A stretch of DNA of 64,000 nt from Streptacidiphilus jeojiense (GTDB lineage Bacteria; Actinomycetota; Actinomycetes; Streptomycetales; Streptomycetaceae). This document shows, one piece after another, positions 51,936 to 60,922 of the stretch. Within the stretch, counting starts at the first letter, position 1. Every line of letters starts with the position of its first letter. The notes under the pieces were generated by a model. It made no database searches. It was not told where the DNA came from and saw nothing but the letters and a program-made list of their open reading frames with translations. Location: contig NZ_JOEH01000017.1 of assembly GCF_000719095.1 (NCBI RefSeq), positions 1-64,000 of the forward strand, given 5' to 3'. A program made the position numbers and the translations under genes.

Positions 51936-53117
51936 TTACTGGTGGCGCAGGTCGGCGAGGCCTGCGGTCAGTCCCTCGACCGCTGCGGAGATCACGTCCA
52001 GGCGCTTGCAGAAGGTGAAGCGGACCTGGCTGCGGCCGGCGTCGGGATCGTCGTAGAAGACTGAGTTGGGGACGGCGACGACGCCGCAACGGGCGGGCAG
52101 GGCGCGGCAGAAGGCGTAGCCGTCCTTCTCGCCGAAGGGGGTGATGTCGGTGGTGATGAAGTAGGTGCCCTGCGGCTCGTACACCTCGAACCCGGCGCTG
52201 CGCAGTCCGGCGTCCAGCAGGTCGCGCTTGCGGAGCAGGTCGGTGCGGAAGTCGGCGTAGTACGCGTCCGGCAGGCGCAGGGCCTCGGCGACGGCGTACT
52301 GGAACGGGCCCGCGCTGACGTAGGTCAGGTACTGCTTGGCCGTGCGGACGGTGCTGACCAGCTCCGGGGTGGCCGTCACCCAGCCGACCTTCCAGCCGGT
52401 GAAGGAGAAGGTCTTCCCGGCGGAGGAGATGCTCACCGTGCGTTCGCGCATGCCGGGGAGCGCGGCGATCGGGTGGTGCGCGCCGGAGAAGACCAGGTGC
52501 TCGTAGACCTCGTCGGTGACCACCAGCAGGTCGCGTTCGACGGCGAGTTCGGCGATGGCGGTCAGTTCGTCGGGGGTGAGCACCGTGCCGGTGGGGTTGT
52601 GCGGGGTGTTGAGCAGCAGCAGTCGGGTGCGCGGGGTGACCAGGGACCGCAGCAGGTCCAGGTCGGGGCGGAAGTCCGGGGCGCGGAGCGTCAGCGGGAC
52701 CCGGGTGGCGCCGGCCATGGCGATGCAGGCGGCGTAGGAGTCGTAGAAGGGCTCAAAGGCGATGACCTCGTCGCCGGGTTCGAGCAGGGCGAGCATCGCC
52801 GCGGCGATGGCCTCGGTGGCACCGGCGGTGACCAGGACCTCGGTGTCCGGGTCGTAGCCGAGGCCGTAGAAGCGCTGCTGGTGCTCGGCGATCGCGGTGC
52901 GCAACTCGGGGATGCCGGGGCCGGGCGGGTACTGGTTGCCCCTTCCCTCGCGGATGGCCCGCGCGGCGGCCTCGGCGATCTCGGCCGGGCCGTCGGTGTC
53001 GGGGAAGCCCTGGCCCAGGTTGATCGCCCCGGTCGCGGTGGCCAGGGCCGACATCTCCGCGAAGATCGTCGTCCCGAGCCCGGCCAGCCGGCGGTTCAAC
53101 AGCGGCCTCGCACCCAT
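51936..53117 (-). CDS. Class I PLP-dependent aminotransferase
   Basis: A 393-residue aminotransferase of fold type I (aspartate/kynurenine aminotransferase group). PLP contacts are plain: VTAGATEAIAAAMLALL, NTPHNPTGTVL, VVTDEVYEHLVF, the Schiff-base lysine in SISSAGKTFSFTGWKVGW and the substrate arginine in AGRSQVRFTFCK. Names in databases vary from aspartate to methionine or glutamine aminotransferase; the exact substrate cannot be read here. The start is ATG 53117 (MGARPLLNRRLAGLG). It seems to be a core gene that borders the accessory region. Confidence 0.93.
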   Translation of the reverse strand: MGARPLLNRRLAGLGTTIFAEMSALATATGAINLGQGFPDTDGPAEIAEAAARAIREGRGNQYPPGPGIPELRTAIAEHQQRFYGLGYDPDTEVLVTAGATEAIAAAMLALLEPGDEVIAFEPFYDSYAACIAMAGATRVPLTLRAPDFRPDLDLLRSLVTPRTRLLLLNTPHNPTGTVLTPDELTAIAELAVERDLLVVTDEVYEHLVFSGAHHPIAALPGMRERTVSISSAGKTFSFTGWKVGWVTATPELVSTVRTAKQYLTYVSAGPFQYAVAEALRLPDAYYADFRTDLLRKRDLLDAGLRSAGFEVYEPQGTYFITTDITPFGEKDGYAFCRALPARCGVVAVPNSVFYDDPDAGRSQVRFTFCKRLDVISAAVEGLTAGLADLRHQ

Positions 53118-53689
53118 GTCGCCAACACCTCTCCTGCGCCGTCCGGTGACGCCCCTGCCGGGCAGCCTACGGGTTCGCGACCGGACGCCCGGTCAGGGCG
53201 GGGTGGTGACGTGACCGCCTCCCCCGCGTCGGCCGCGCCACCCTGGGGGGTGACGGCGCGTCGGCGATTGACAGGCGGGTGTGCCGTACGAGTGACCCTC
53301 GAAGGAGTGAGAACAGCGGGGGACAGTGCTGGGGTCGATTGCCCAGGGCATGTGACAATCGTCGATTTCCTTCACCGGCCCTTCCGAAGCAGTTCCCAGG
53401 GTGCTGCCGGTTATCCCTGCGACCAGGGTTTTCCCACGTCAACGGGCAGCATCGGTCAGGGCCGCGGACACAAGGAGAAGGAATCCATCCGGGAATGATG
53501 GTAGGGCGGTGAAGTTGGGTAAATGCTCTACGAACACGGAGTATTCGTGCTTCCCTGCTTCTGAGTCCCCGAATGACCGCTGCCGCAGGGCAGCCATGTC
53601 CCGATGCGCCATGCCCGCAGGACCGTGCGCGTGTTCGGCGGCAGTTCCGACCCGGTGCCCTCGAGTGACCCGAGTACGCGGAGCCAAGA
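53118..53689. other. Long intergenic region between aminotransferase and DUF2617 genes
   Basis: I see no gene with a start, ribosome site and plausible protein in these 572 bases; open frames there look like composition shadows. The region separates divergent genes. CGATTG (53336-53341) and CAATCG (53356-53361) form an inverted repeat with a 14-nt spacer, and TTGACA occurs at 53268-53273. The last 200 bases are AT-richer and probably hold the promoter of the plus-strand gene at 53690. Confidence 0.45.
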
Positions 53690-54208
53690 ATGCTCACCAC
53701 CCTGAACACCTCCTACACCGACACCCGCGCCGGGGATCTGGCCTGGTGCCTGGGCAGCAAGGAACTGCCCGCGCTGGCGGTCCTGGATCTCCGGATCGGC
53801 CCGGTGGACCTCCAGTTGCGCCTGCTCGGCGCCTCTCACCAGGTGGTCCTGGGTACGGAGTCCGGCCGTTGCTCGGAGACCGTGGCCTGTCTGCCGGGGC
53901 GGCGCTCGCCGCTGCCGGCCCGGGTGGCCGAGCGCGTCCAGGGTCGGGAGTACGAATTCGCGGCCCGGGTGGAAAGACTGGAGGAACAGAGTTTCGCCGG
54001 TAGGGCACAGGAGTTGCTCGCGCTGGTGGAGAACCATCCCTATGGACTGGCCGGGGTGTTCCCCGGCGACCCGACCGCCTTCACCGCATTGCTCGCCGGA
54101 GGCGACGCGCAGGGCATCCACTGGCGCACCTGGCATGCCTATCCGCAGGAGGGGCGACTGGTGTGCACCCGCTCGTCGCTGAAAGTTCAGGACTGGTACC
54201 GGAGTTGA
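53690..54208 (+). CDS. DUF2617 family protein
   Basis: A 172-residue protein of the actinobacterial DUF2617 family. Recognisable parts are LNTSYTDTRAGDLAWCLGSK, LDLRIGPVDLQLRLLGASHQ, QELLALVENHPYGLAGVFPG and the end GIHWRTWHAYPQEGRLV with TRSSL. The function is unknown. In streptomycetes it regularly lies next to the membrane-bound spermidine synthase gene, as here (198 bp downstream), so the two may act together. ATG 53690 has GGAG eight nt upstream. Confidence 0.88.
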   Translation: MLTTLNTSYTDTRAGDLAWCLGSKELPALAVLDLRIGPVDLQLRLLGASHQVVLGTESGRCSETVACLPGRRSPLPARVAERVQGREYEFAARVERLEEQSFAGRAQELLALVENHPYGLAGVFPGDPTAFTALLAGGDAQGIHWRTWHAYPQEGRLVCTRSSLKVQDWYRS

Positions 54209-54406
54209 CGGATCGGCAGGGGAACCGGAATTCCGTGCGGGGTTCCGTCAGAGGTTCTGCACGAGGGCGGTACCAGGCTCGGTGCGGTTTTCATGGACAT
54301 GCCCATGTGTATGTCCGCTCACATGATCGAAGCGTCAATGCGGAACATGTCCCTATCACTCTCACGGGGGAAGTGGCCGTGACCTGACGTCGCCTAGCGT
54401 TTGTTC

Positions 54407-56068
54407 GTGATCAACCATTCCGCAGGTTCCTCGCAGCCGCCGACCGAGGGCACGCCTGCCGACGGCAGGCGTGCCGCCCGGCTGCTGGTGCTGCTGGCGG
54501 CGTTCGTCTGCGCCGCCTGCGGTCTGGTGTACGAACTGGAGCTGGTCGCCCTGGGCAGCTACCTGCTCGGCGACTCGGTCACCCAGGCCTCCGTGGTGCT
54601 CTCGGTGATGGTCTTCGCCATGGGTGTGGGCTCACTGCTGGCGAAGCGCTTCACCCGCCGCCCGGCCACCTCCTTCGCCCTGGTGGAGAGCGCACTCGCG
54701 CTGGTCGGCGGGCTGTCCGTGCTGCTGCTTTACGGCTGCTTCGTCTGGGTCGGCCACTACCGGACCGCCCTGGTCGGGGTGGCGCTGCTGATCGGCATCC
54801 TGATCGGGGCGGAGATCCCGCTGCTGATGACCCTGATCCAGCGGATCCGCAGGCAGGAGGCGGGACGGGCGGTCGCCGACCTCTTCGCCGCCGACTACGT
54901 CGGCGCCCTGGTCGGCGGTCTGGCCTTCCCCTTCCTGCTGCTGCCGATGCTGGGCCAGGCCACCGGCGCCCTGCTGACCGGCGCGGTCAACGCCGTCGCC
55001 GGTGCGGTGGTGGTGCTGTGGCTGTTCCCCAGGGAGCCCAGCCCCCGGGTGCGGGTGCTGCTCTGGGGCCTGTGCGGCGCGGTGCTGGTGGTCCTGGCCG
55101 TCGCCGCCGCGCTCACCGGGGCGTTCGAACGCGCCGCCCGGCAAGCGCTGTACGGGGCGCCGATCCGCTTCTCCACCCAGAGCCGCTACCAGGACATCGT
55201 GCTGACCGGGGCCGCACGGGTGCCCCCGCCGCGCACGGCGAGCATGGGGTACCCCCCGCACGAAGTGCCCGGGGAGGGCAGCCAACCCGCCTTCCGTCCG
55301 GCCGAGGACGCGGCGGCTGCGGCTTCGCTGCGGATGTACCTCGGCGGCAGGCTCGCCGTCTGCGGCGCCGACCAGGCCCGCTACCACGCCGCGCTGGTCC
55401 AGCCCGCCCTGGTCGGCGCGCACGCCCGGGTGCTGGTCCTCGGCGGCGGCGACGGCCTGGCGGCGGCCGAGGCGCTGCGCGAGCCGGGCGTGCGGGAGGT
55501 GACCGTGGTCGAGATCGACCCGGCGGTGGTGCACCTCGGCCGCACCGACCCGGCGCTCACCCGGATGAACCGGAACGCCCTGGCCGATCCCCGGGTACGG
55601 GTGGTCACCGCCGACGCCTTCGACTGGCTGCGCACGGCGGCCCGCGGCGGGCACCGCTACGACGTGGTCGTCGCCGACCTCCCCGATCCCGGCTTGGACG
55701 AGGGGCGCAAGCTCTACACCCAGGAGTTCTACGGCATGGTCCACCGGGTGCTGGCCCCGGACGGGCGGCTCGCCGTGCACGCCGGACCGGTGGCCGCGGA
55801 CGCCTTCTGGGCGGCCGAGGCCACGCTGCGCTCCACCGGGCTGCGGACCGCCGAGTACGCGGTGCCCGCGGACCGCTCCTGTGACGGGCCGACCGACTGG
55901 GGGTTCATCCTGGCCTCCGTCGGCACGCCGAGGCTCCGCCCGCCGACCAGTTCCGACGCCTCGCCCGGCAGCCTGGACGCGGCCGCGCTGCGGATCGCGG
56001 TCACCCTCGCCGACCTGCGTCGTCCCGCGCACCAGCCGGCCCCGTCGACCCTGCTGAACCCGCGCTGA
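54407..56068 (+). CDS. Spermidine synthase-like protein with membrane domain
   Basis: A 553-residue fusion. Residues about 20-230 contain seven membrane helices ([52 protein letters not shown]). Residues about 255-510 form a spermidine-synthase-type methyltransferase-fold domain, with SRYQDIVLT, the nucleotide loop [25 protein letters not shown] and [10 protein letters not shown]. The proton-acceptor and amine-binding residues of true aminopropyltransferases are only partly kept. It may make polyamines or a membrane amine product. GTG 54407 lies six nt after TAGCGT (54395-54400), a leaderless start, which I prefer to a TTG at 54401. Confidence 0.9.
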   Translation: MINHSAGSSQPPTEGTPADGRRAARLLVLLAAFVCAACGLVYELELVALGSYLLGDSVTQASVVLSVMVFAMGVGSLLAKRFTRRPATSFALVESALALVGGLSVLLLYGCFVWVGHYRTALVGVALLIGILIGAEIPLLMTLIQRIRRQEAGRAVADLFAADYVGALVGGLAFPFLLLPMLGQATGALLTGAVNAVAGAVVVLWLFPREPSPRVRVLLWGLCGAVLVVLAVAAALTGAFERAARQALYGAPIRFSTQSRYQDIVLTGAARVPPPRTASMGYPPHEVPGEGSQPAFRPAEDAAAAASLRMYLGGRLAVCGADQARYHAALVQPALVGAHARVLVLGGGDGLAAAEALREPGVREVTVVEIDPAVVHLGRTDPALTRMNRNALADPRVRVVTADAFDWLRTAARGGHRYDVVVADLPDPGLDEGRKLYTQEFYGMVHRVLAPDGRLAVHAGPVAADAFWAAEATLRSTGLRTAEYAVPADRSCDGPTDWGFILASVGTPRLRPPTSSDASPGSLDAAALRIAVTLADLRRPAHQPAPSTLLNPR

Positions 56069-56212
56069 GGCCCGTCGCGAGGCCGGGCGAGGCCCGTGGC
56101 CCGTGGCGGGCTGCGCCGAATCCGTGCCGAATCCGTGCCGGGTTCACGTTGCGTGAGGTTCACAGCCGCATACGCCCGCCCGGGAGCCGGGTGATCTGTA
56201 GGCTTCCAAGGC

Positions 56213-57283
56213 ATGGAGCATGAGGTTCTGGTACCGCTTCCGCAGCAGGCCGTCCGAGAGGCGCTGCGCCGTTCCGAGCTGCTGGCGCGCTGCCTGCCGG
56301 GATTCACGGCGGAGCAGCCCGAGGTCCGGCCCGGCGCCGGCGGCGGCGACGATCCGGGCGGCACCCCGGCGGGGCCGGCGCTGGTGGGCCGGTTGAAACT
56401 GCGGATCGGCAGCTCCTCCATCACCTACCGTGGCGAGCTGGAGTTCGTGCCCGCGACCGACGCCGATCCGGACGGCGACGCCGGCTACGCCAGAGACATG
56501 GTCGTCGCCGTCCGGGCGCAGCAGTCCGTCGGCAGCGGCGCGGTGTCGGGGCTGCTGCGGGTCGCGGTGCTGCCGGACGGCGAGGACCGGGCCCGGGTGC
56601 TGTTCCACGGCGACCTCGCGGCCAAGGGCCGGGTGGAGGAACTCCACCCGGAGGCGGTCTCGGTCGCGCTGCGCCGCCTGCTGGATCGTTTCTGCGCGGC
56701 GATGGTCGCCGACCTCGCCGACGCCGACCTGATCGGCGCCGACGGTGCCGCCCAAGGGGACGGCGCCGAGGACGATCCGATCCTCTTCGCCGAGCTGGCC
56801 GACCTGGAGGAGCTCGCCGAGCTGGGCGAGCTCACCGACCTCTCCGAGCTGGCCGACTTCGACGACCCGCAGGGCCCGGACAGCCCCGAGGACCCGGACG
56901 GCATCGAGGGGATCGACGGCGTCGACGAGTCCGGACTGTTCCTGATCGACGAGCCCGCCGGCTCCTTGGACGCATCCTCCTTCAACGCCGCCGCCGCGCT
57001 CAACGAGCCCTGGCCGGACCCCTCCGGGACCCGCCGCAGCATGGTGGGACGGTCCGCCGAGGAGGTGGACCACGCCCCGCCGAGCGGTCGCTACGGCCCC
57101 ACCCTGCCTCCGCGCAGTGCCCGTTCGCGCGCCGCGGCCCGTTGGGGCGGCCCGTCCCGCCGGATGGGCGAGCCGCCGTCCGCCGACGGCGAGCCCAGCC
57201 GGGTGCCCTGGGTGGTCGGCGGCGGAGCGGCCCTGCTCGGCGGGGCCGTGATCCTGGTCAGGGTGCTGCGCCGGCGCGGGTAG
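56213..57283 (+). CDS. CoxG/SRPBCC-family protein with C-terminal membrane anchor
   Basis: A 356-residue protein. Residues 1-170 form an SRPBCC (START-like) domain of the CoxG type: EVLVPLPQQAVREALRRSEL, ARCLPGFT, SSSITYRGELEF, GLLRVAVLP and the final helix SVALRRLLDRFCAAMVADLA. An acidic linker follows with Glu/Leu repeats (LADLEELAELGELTDLSELA). The C-terminus has a single membrane helix (VVGGGAALLGGAVILVRVL) ending in RRRG. CoxG proteins may bind lipids or help carbon monoxide dehydrogenase maturation, but no cox genes are near. ATG 56213 is 8 nt after TAGGCT (56199-56204). Confidence 0.85.
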   Translation: MEHEVLVPLPQQAVREALRRSELLARCLPGFTAEQPEVRPGAGGGDDPGGTPAGPALVGRLKLRIGSSSITYRGELEFVPATDADPDGDAGYARDMVVAVRAQQSVGSGAVSGLLRVAVLPDGEDRARVLFHGDLAAKGRVEELHPEAVSVALRRLLDRFCAAMVADLADADLIGADGAAQGDGAEDDPILFAELADLEELAELGELTDLSELADFDDPQGPDSPEDPDGIEGIDGVDESGLFLIDEPAGSLDASSFNAAAALNEPWPDPSGTRRSMVGRSAEEVDHAPPSGRYGPTLPPRSARSRAAARWGGPSRRMGEPPSADGEPSRVPWVVGGGAALLGGAVILVRVLRRRG

Positions 57284-57336
57284 CGTCGACCCCGACGACT
57301 CCGTCGACCCGACGTCCCCGCACTCCAGGAGGCCCG

Positions 57337-58194
57337 ATGCCCCGCTCCGCCGCTTCTTCGGCCGCTCCCGCCGACGCCGCCGTCCTGCTGACGGCGGGTG
57401 ACGTCGAGGTGACCGTGCTGCCCGGCGACGGCTGCCGCCTCGGCAGCCTCAGGATCGGCGGCACCGAACTGCTGCGGACCGGGCAGGACCCCGCCGCGCA
57501 GGGGAAGGGCGTGTTCGCCTACGGCTCGTTCCCGATGGTGCCCTGGGCCGGGCGGGTCGACCACGGCCGCTGGCGCAACGGCGGGGAGCGCCACGAGCTG
57601 CCGGTCGACATGCCGCCGCACGCCATCCACGGCACCGGCGTCCGCACCGCCTGGCGCGAGGCCGCACCCGTCGGCGCGACCAGCGCCGCGTACTACTACG
57701 ACCTGACCGAGCCGTGGCCCTACGCGGGCCGGGTCACCCAGCTGTTCGAGCTGACCCCGGAGTCGCTGCGCACCACCCTCTCGGTGGAGACCGCCGAGGT
57801 CTCCTTCCCGGCCATGGCCGGCTGGCACCCGTGGTTCCGCAAGCAGCTCAGCCCGGACGGGGCGGCAGCCCGGCTGGACTTCGAGCCGTCCTGGCAGGAG
57901 GAGCGCGGCAGCGACCACCTGCCCACCGGCAACCGGATCAGTCCGGTCGACGGACCGCGCGACGACTGCTTCGGCCTCCCGTACGGGGTCGACGCCACCC
58001 TCGTCTGGGAGGACGAGCTCAGCCTGGAGATCAAGGCGGGCTGCGACTGGCTGGTGGTCTTCGACGAGCAGGACGACGCCATCTGCGTGGAGCCGCAGAC
58101 CGGACCGCCCAACGGCCTGAACACCGCTCCGCGCCTGGTCACCCGTATCGACCCGCTGGAGGTCAGCACCACCTGGACCTGGCGGCGCCACTGA
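57337..58194 (+). CDS. Aldose 1-epimerase family protein
   Basis: A 285-residue galactose-mutarotase-like protein. Key parts are GSFPMVPWAGRVDHGRWRN, the catalytic histidines in HAIHGTG and GWHPWFRK, and the glutamate in ICVEPQTGPPN. It converts alpha and beta anomers of hexoses, or hexose phosphates. It is close to pyrE (25 bp) and in the same direction. AGGAGG stands seven nt before ATG 57337, and TAGCGT at the end of the previous gene may be its -10. Confidence 0.92.
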   Translation: MPRSAASSAAPADAAVLLTAGDVEVTVLPGDGCRLGSLRIGGTELLRTGQDPAAQGKGVFAYGSFPMVPWAGRVDHGRWRNGGERHELPVDMPPHAIHGTGVRTAWREAAPVGATSAAYYYDLTEPWPYAGRVTQLFELTPESLRTTLSVETAEVSFPAMAGWHPWFRKQLSPDGAAARLDFEPSWQEERGSDHLPTGNRISPVDGPRDDCFGLPYGVDATLVWEDELSLEIKAGCDWLVVFDEQDDAICVEPQTGPPNGLNTAPRLVTRIDPLEVSTTWTWRRH

Positions 58195-58219
58195 GCCGGC
58201 GTCGATAGGCTGGGGCCTC

Positions 58220-58756
58220 ATGAGCAACCACCGCGACGCGCTTCTCGACCAGATCAAGACCAAGGCCGTGGTCCACGGCAAGGTCACGCTGTCTTCGGGC
58301 CTGGAGTCCGACTACTACATCGACCTCCGCCGGATCACCCTGGACGGCCAGGCCGCACCGCTGGTCGGCCAGGTGATGCTGGACCTCACCGCGGACCTGG
58401 ACTTCGACGCCGTCGGCGGGCTCACCCTGGGCGCGGACCCGGTGGCCACCTCGATGCTGCACGCCTCCGCCGCGCGCGGCGAGCGGCTGGACGCCTTCGT
58501 GGTCCGCAAGGCGCAGAAGGCGCACGGGATGCAGCGCCGGATCGAGGGCACCGACGTCAAGGGCCGCCGGGTGCTGGTCGTCGAGGACACCTCCACCACC
58601 GGCGGCTCGCCGCTGACCGCCGTCGAGGCGGTGCGCGAGGCCGGTGGCGAGGTGGTCGCGGTCGCGGTCATCGTGGAGCGCGGCGCGGCCCCGACCGTCG
58701 AGGCCCAGGGCCTGCCGTACCTCGCCGCCTACCAGCTGACCGACCTCGGGCTCTGA
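58220..58756 (+). CDS. pyrE: Orotate phosphoribosyltransferase
   Basis: A 178-residue enzyme of pyrimidine synthesis that joins orotate and PRPP to make OMP. The PRPP motif RVLVVEDTSTTGGSPLTAVE is complete, and the N-terminal KVTLSSGLESDYYIDLRR and the catalytic lysine region VVRKAQKAHGMQ are present. ATG 58220 lies eight nt after TAGGCT (58206-58211), so the mRNA is probably leaderless. It is a core gene, here apart from the main pyr operon. Confidence 0.96.
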   Translation: MSNHRDALLDQIKTKAVVHGKVTLSSGLESDYYIDLRRITLDGQAAPLVGQVMLDLTADLDFDAVGGLTLGADPVATSMLHASAARGERLDAFVVRKAQKAHGMQRRIEGTDVKGRRVLVVEDTSTTGGSPLTAVEAVREAGGEVVAVAVIVERGAAPTVEAQGLPYLAAYQLTDLGL

Positions 58757-58800
58757 CAAGCCTCTGACCAGCGCGGAGCGGGGGCCGCTACCGGCCGGCG

Positions 58801-59574
58801 TCAGCGCCTGCGGTGGCGCCCGCCCGCTGCGGCCTCGTCCGCGGACGGCCGCTGCGCCGCCACGGCGGAGGCGGTGGCCGCCGCGGCGAGCCCGTCGGCC
58901 TCACCGGTCCCGGCCCCGCCGGCCCGCTTCTTCCGGCGCTCGCGCACCAGCTCCAGCAGGATCGGCGAGATCGACAGCAGGATGATCAGCGCCATGGCGG
59001 GGACCAGGTACTTGTCGATGACCGGGGCCATCGAGGCGCCGAACTCGTAGCCGATCAGCAGCATCGACTCGGTCCAGACCACGCCGCCGACCACGTTCCA
59101 CACGAAGAACTGCCGGGCCGGCATCTCCAGCGTGCCGGCCACCGGGTTGAGGAAGGTCCGCACCACCGGGATGAAGCGGGCCATCAGCACCGCCTTGGCC
59201 GGGCCGAACTTGACGAAGTACTCCTCGGCCTTGTCCACGTGCTCCTGGCGGAACAGTTTGGAGTTGGGCCGCCTGAAGAGCTTGGGCCCGGCCTTGGCCC
59301 CCAGCAGATGGCCCAGCTGCGCGCCGGCGATGGCGCACAGCGGCGCCGCGACGAGCAGTTCCGCGATCGACATCTGCACGCCCAGCACCTTCATGCCGGC
59401 GCTGGACGCGGCCACGCCGCCGAGGATCAGCAGCGAGTCGCCGGGGAAGAAGAACCCGATGAGCAGGCCGGTCTCCGCGAAGATGATGGCGAGCAGGCCG
59501 ATCGCACCCACCTGGGCGATCAGGGCTTTGGCGTCGAGCAGTGTCGATACGTTCAACGCGAGAGTCGTGGTCAC
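58801..59574 (-). CDS. DedA-family membrane protein
   Basis: A 257-residue DedA/SNARE-associated protein, now thought to be a phospholipid scramblase or flippase in the inner membrane. Motifs include FAETGLLIGFFFPGDSLL, GAQLGHLLGAKAGPKLF, MARFIPVVRTFLNPVAGTLE and NVVGGVVWTESMLLIGYEFG. The C-terminal 50 residues are basic then Ala-rich. The GTG start at 59574 lies six nt after TACTCT (agagta, 59581-59586), a leaderless start. It converges on pyrE, with 44 bp between. Confidence 0.93.
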   Translation of the reverse strand: MTTTLALNVSTLLDAKALIAQVGAIGLLAIIFAETGLLIGFFFPGDSLLILGGVAASSAGMKVLGVQMSIAELLVAAPLCAIAGAQLGHLLGAKAGPKLFRRPNSKLFRQEHVDKAEEYFVKFGPAKAVLMARFIPVVRTFLNPVAGTLEMPARQFFVWNVVGGVVWTESMLLIGYEFGASMAPVIDKYLVPAMALIILLSISPILLELVRERRKKRAGGAGTGEADGLAAAATASAVAAQRPSADEAAAGGRHRRR

Positions 59575-59590
59575 CCGCGCAGAGTAACCC

Positions 59591-59619
59591 GTGCGGCTAG
59601 GAGCCCCCTAGCTCCGCAC
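59591..59619. terminator. Hairpin overlapping the stop codon of the secreted-protein gene
   Basis: GTGCGG-CTAGG (59591-59601) pairs with CCTAG and CCGCAC (59607-59619) with a 2-nt bulge. It includes the TAG stop (59608-59610) of the minus-strand gene and lies just upstream of the DedA promoter, insulating the two. Confidence 0.6.
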
Positions 59620-60681
59620 TGTGAACGGCAGGCTCTCCGCGGCCAGCGCGGTGTCCCCGCTCTGCACCGCGAGTCCGGCGAAGGCGGAGCCCACCGCGTG
59701 CGGGGCGCCCTTCGCCACGGCCAGCCTGAGCTGCACGGTCTCCACGGCGCCGGGAGCGAGCGCGACGCCCGACGCCGGCCGCAGCGCGGTGCTCATGCCC
59801 GGATCGCAGGCGCCGGCCAGCAGCGGCAGCCCGACCCAGCCGCGCCCGCGCAGATACTGCTGGAGCACCAGGTCACGCGGCGTCAGGACACGTCCGGCGC
59901 CGGTGCCGTAGGCGTAGAACAGTGCGGTGAGGGCGGGGTAGGACCGATCGGTGGTGTTGCGCACGGTCAGGCCGAAGCGCTGCGCCGGGCCGCCGCGGTG
60001 CAGTGTGACCCGGGCCGGCCAGCCGGTGAAGTCGATGCGCGGGCGGGTGACCGTCGAGCTCACGGCCGGCGCCCGGTAGCGGTGACCGTGCCCGTCGGCG
60101 AAGGACGCGGTGACGCTGAGCCTGCCGGGCGTGTCCAGGTCCTGGAGCCGCAGCGGGACGGTCTCGGGGCTGGACGGCGAGGCGCCGGTGGCGATCGGGA
60201 AGCTGAAGCTGCCCCGGGTGGGGAAGGCGGCGCTGCTCCGGGCCGCGGCGAGGTCCACCCACCGGTGCGAGGCCGGGACCCAGCGCTGGACCTCGACCGA
60301 GTCGGTGCTGAAGCCTCGGCTGGCCAGGTCGAGCCGCACGGTGCCGTGCGCCGCCGGGGCGCGCAGCACCACGGTGGCGTCCGACCACAGCCCGATCGGG
60401 AGTTCGCCCTGCTGGTCGTACCAGAGCCGCCGGGCCGCCGCCTGGTGGGACAGGGCGACGGTCCGGTACGCGGCGGGCCTGGGCCCGGCCGTCGCCGGTC
60501 GCCGGATCGACGCCGTGGCCCCGCAGGCCTCCGGGGCACGGCGGCTCAGCTGCGTCCCGGCCTGGGCCCGCGCGGTGCCGGCCGCCGGGACCCCGGCGAG
60601 CAGCAGCAGCGCGGCCGCCGTCACCGCGGCGTTCACCCACCTCGATCGTGACGTCCGCTCCGTGCCCGCCCGCGTGACCAT
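59608..60681 (-). CDS. Secreted beta-rich protein of unknown function
   Basis: A 357-residue protein with a twin-arginine-free but clear signal peptide (VNAAVTAAALLLLAGVPAAG, cleavage near ARAQA). The mature part is beta-rich, with two immunoglobulin-like regions (VVLRAPAAHGTVRLDLA, RFGLTVRNTTDRSYPALTAL) and PGAVETVQLRLAVAKG, common in streptomycete cell-surface proteins. There is no sortase motif or C-terminal helix, so it is probably released or loosely bound. The start is ATG 60681, with GGGGGGC upstream. The biochemical role is unknown. Confidence 0.75.
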   Translation of the reverse strand: MVTRAGTERTSRSRWVNAAVTAAALLLLAGVPAAGTARAQAGTQLSRRAPEACGATASIRRPATAGPRPAAYRTVALSHQAAARRLWYDQQGELPIGLWSDATVVLRAPAAHGTVRLDLASRGFSTDSVEVQRWVPASHRWVDLAAARSSAAFPTRGSFSFPIATGASPSSPETVPLRLQDLDTPGRLSVTASFADGHGHRYRAPAVSSTVTRPRIDFTGWPARVTLHRGGPAQRFGLTVRNTTDRSYPALTALFYAYGTGAGRVLTPRDLVLQQYLRGRGWVGLPLLAGACDPGMSTALRPASGVALAPGAVETVQLRLAVAKGAPHAVGSAFAGLAVQSGDTALAAESLPFTVRS

Positions 60682-60922
60682 TCGGGTGCCCCCCGTTCTG
60701 TCGATCCATCAGCCCTACCGGGGAGACGCTTCCCGGCAGGGCTGCCCGGCTTGGCAGAATTAATCCTTTTTAATCCGTTCGGGTGTGCGAGGGGGGAAAC
60801 GTCCCGGGTGTCCCCCGCGGGGGTGAAGCCGACGGGCAGGGATGGGAGAATGACGCCGGTGCCCGACTCCTGGTCGGGGTCGCAGTGTCCGTAAACGCAT
60901 CACCGACAGGAGCGGATTCGTC

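Noticed and set aside
53118..53689. Small genes in the long intergenic region
   Set aside because: Candidate frames lack a ribosome site or -10 near the start and have shadow-type composition.
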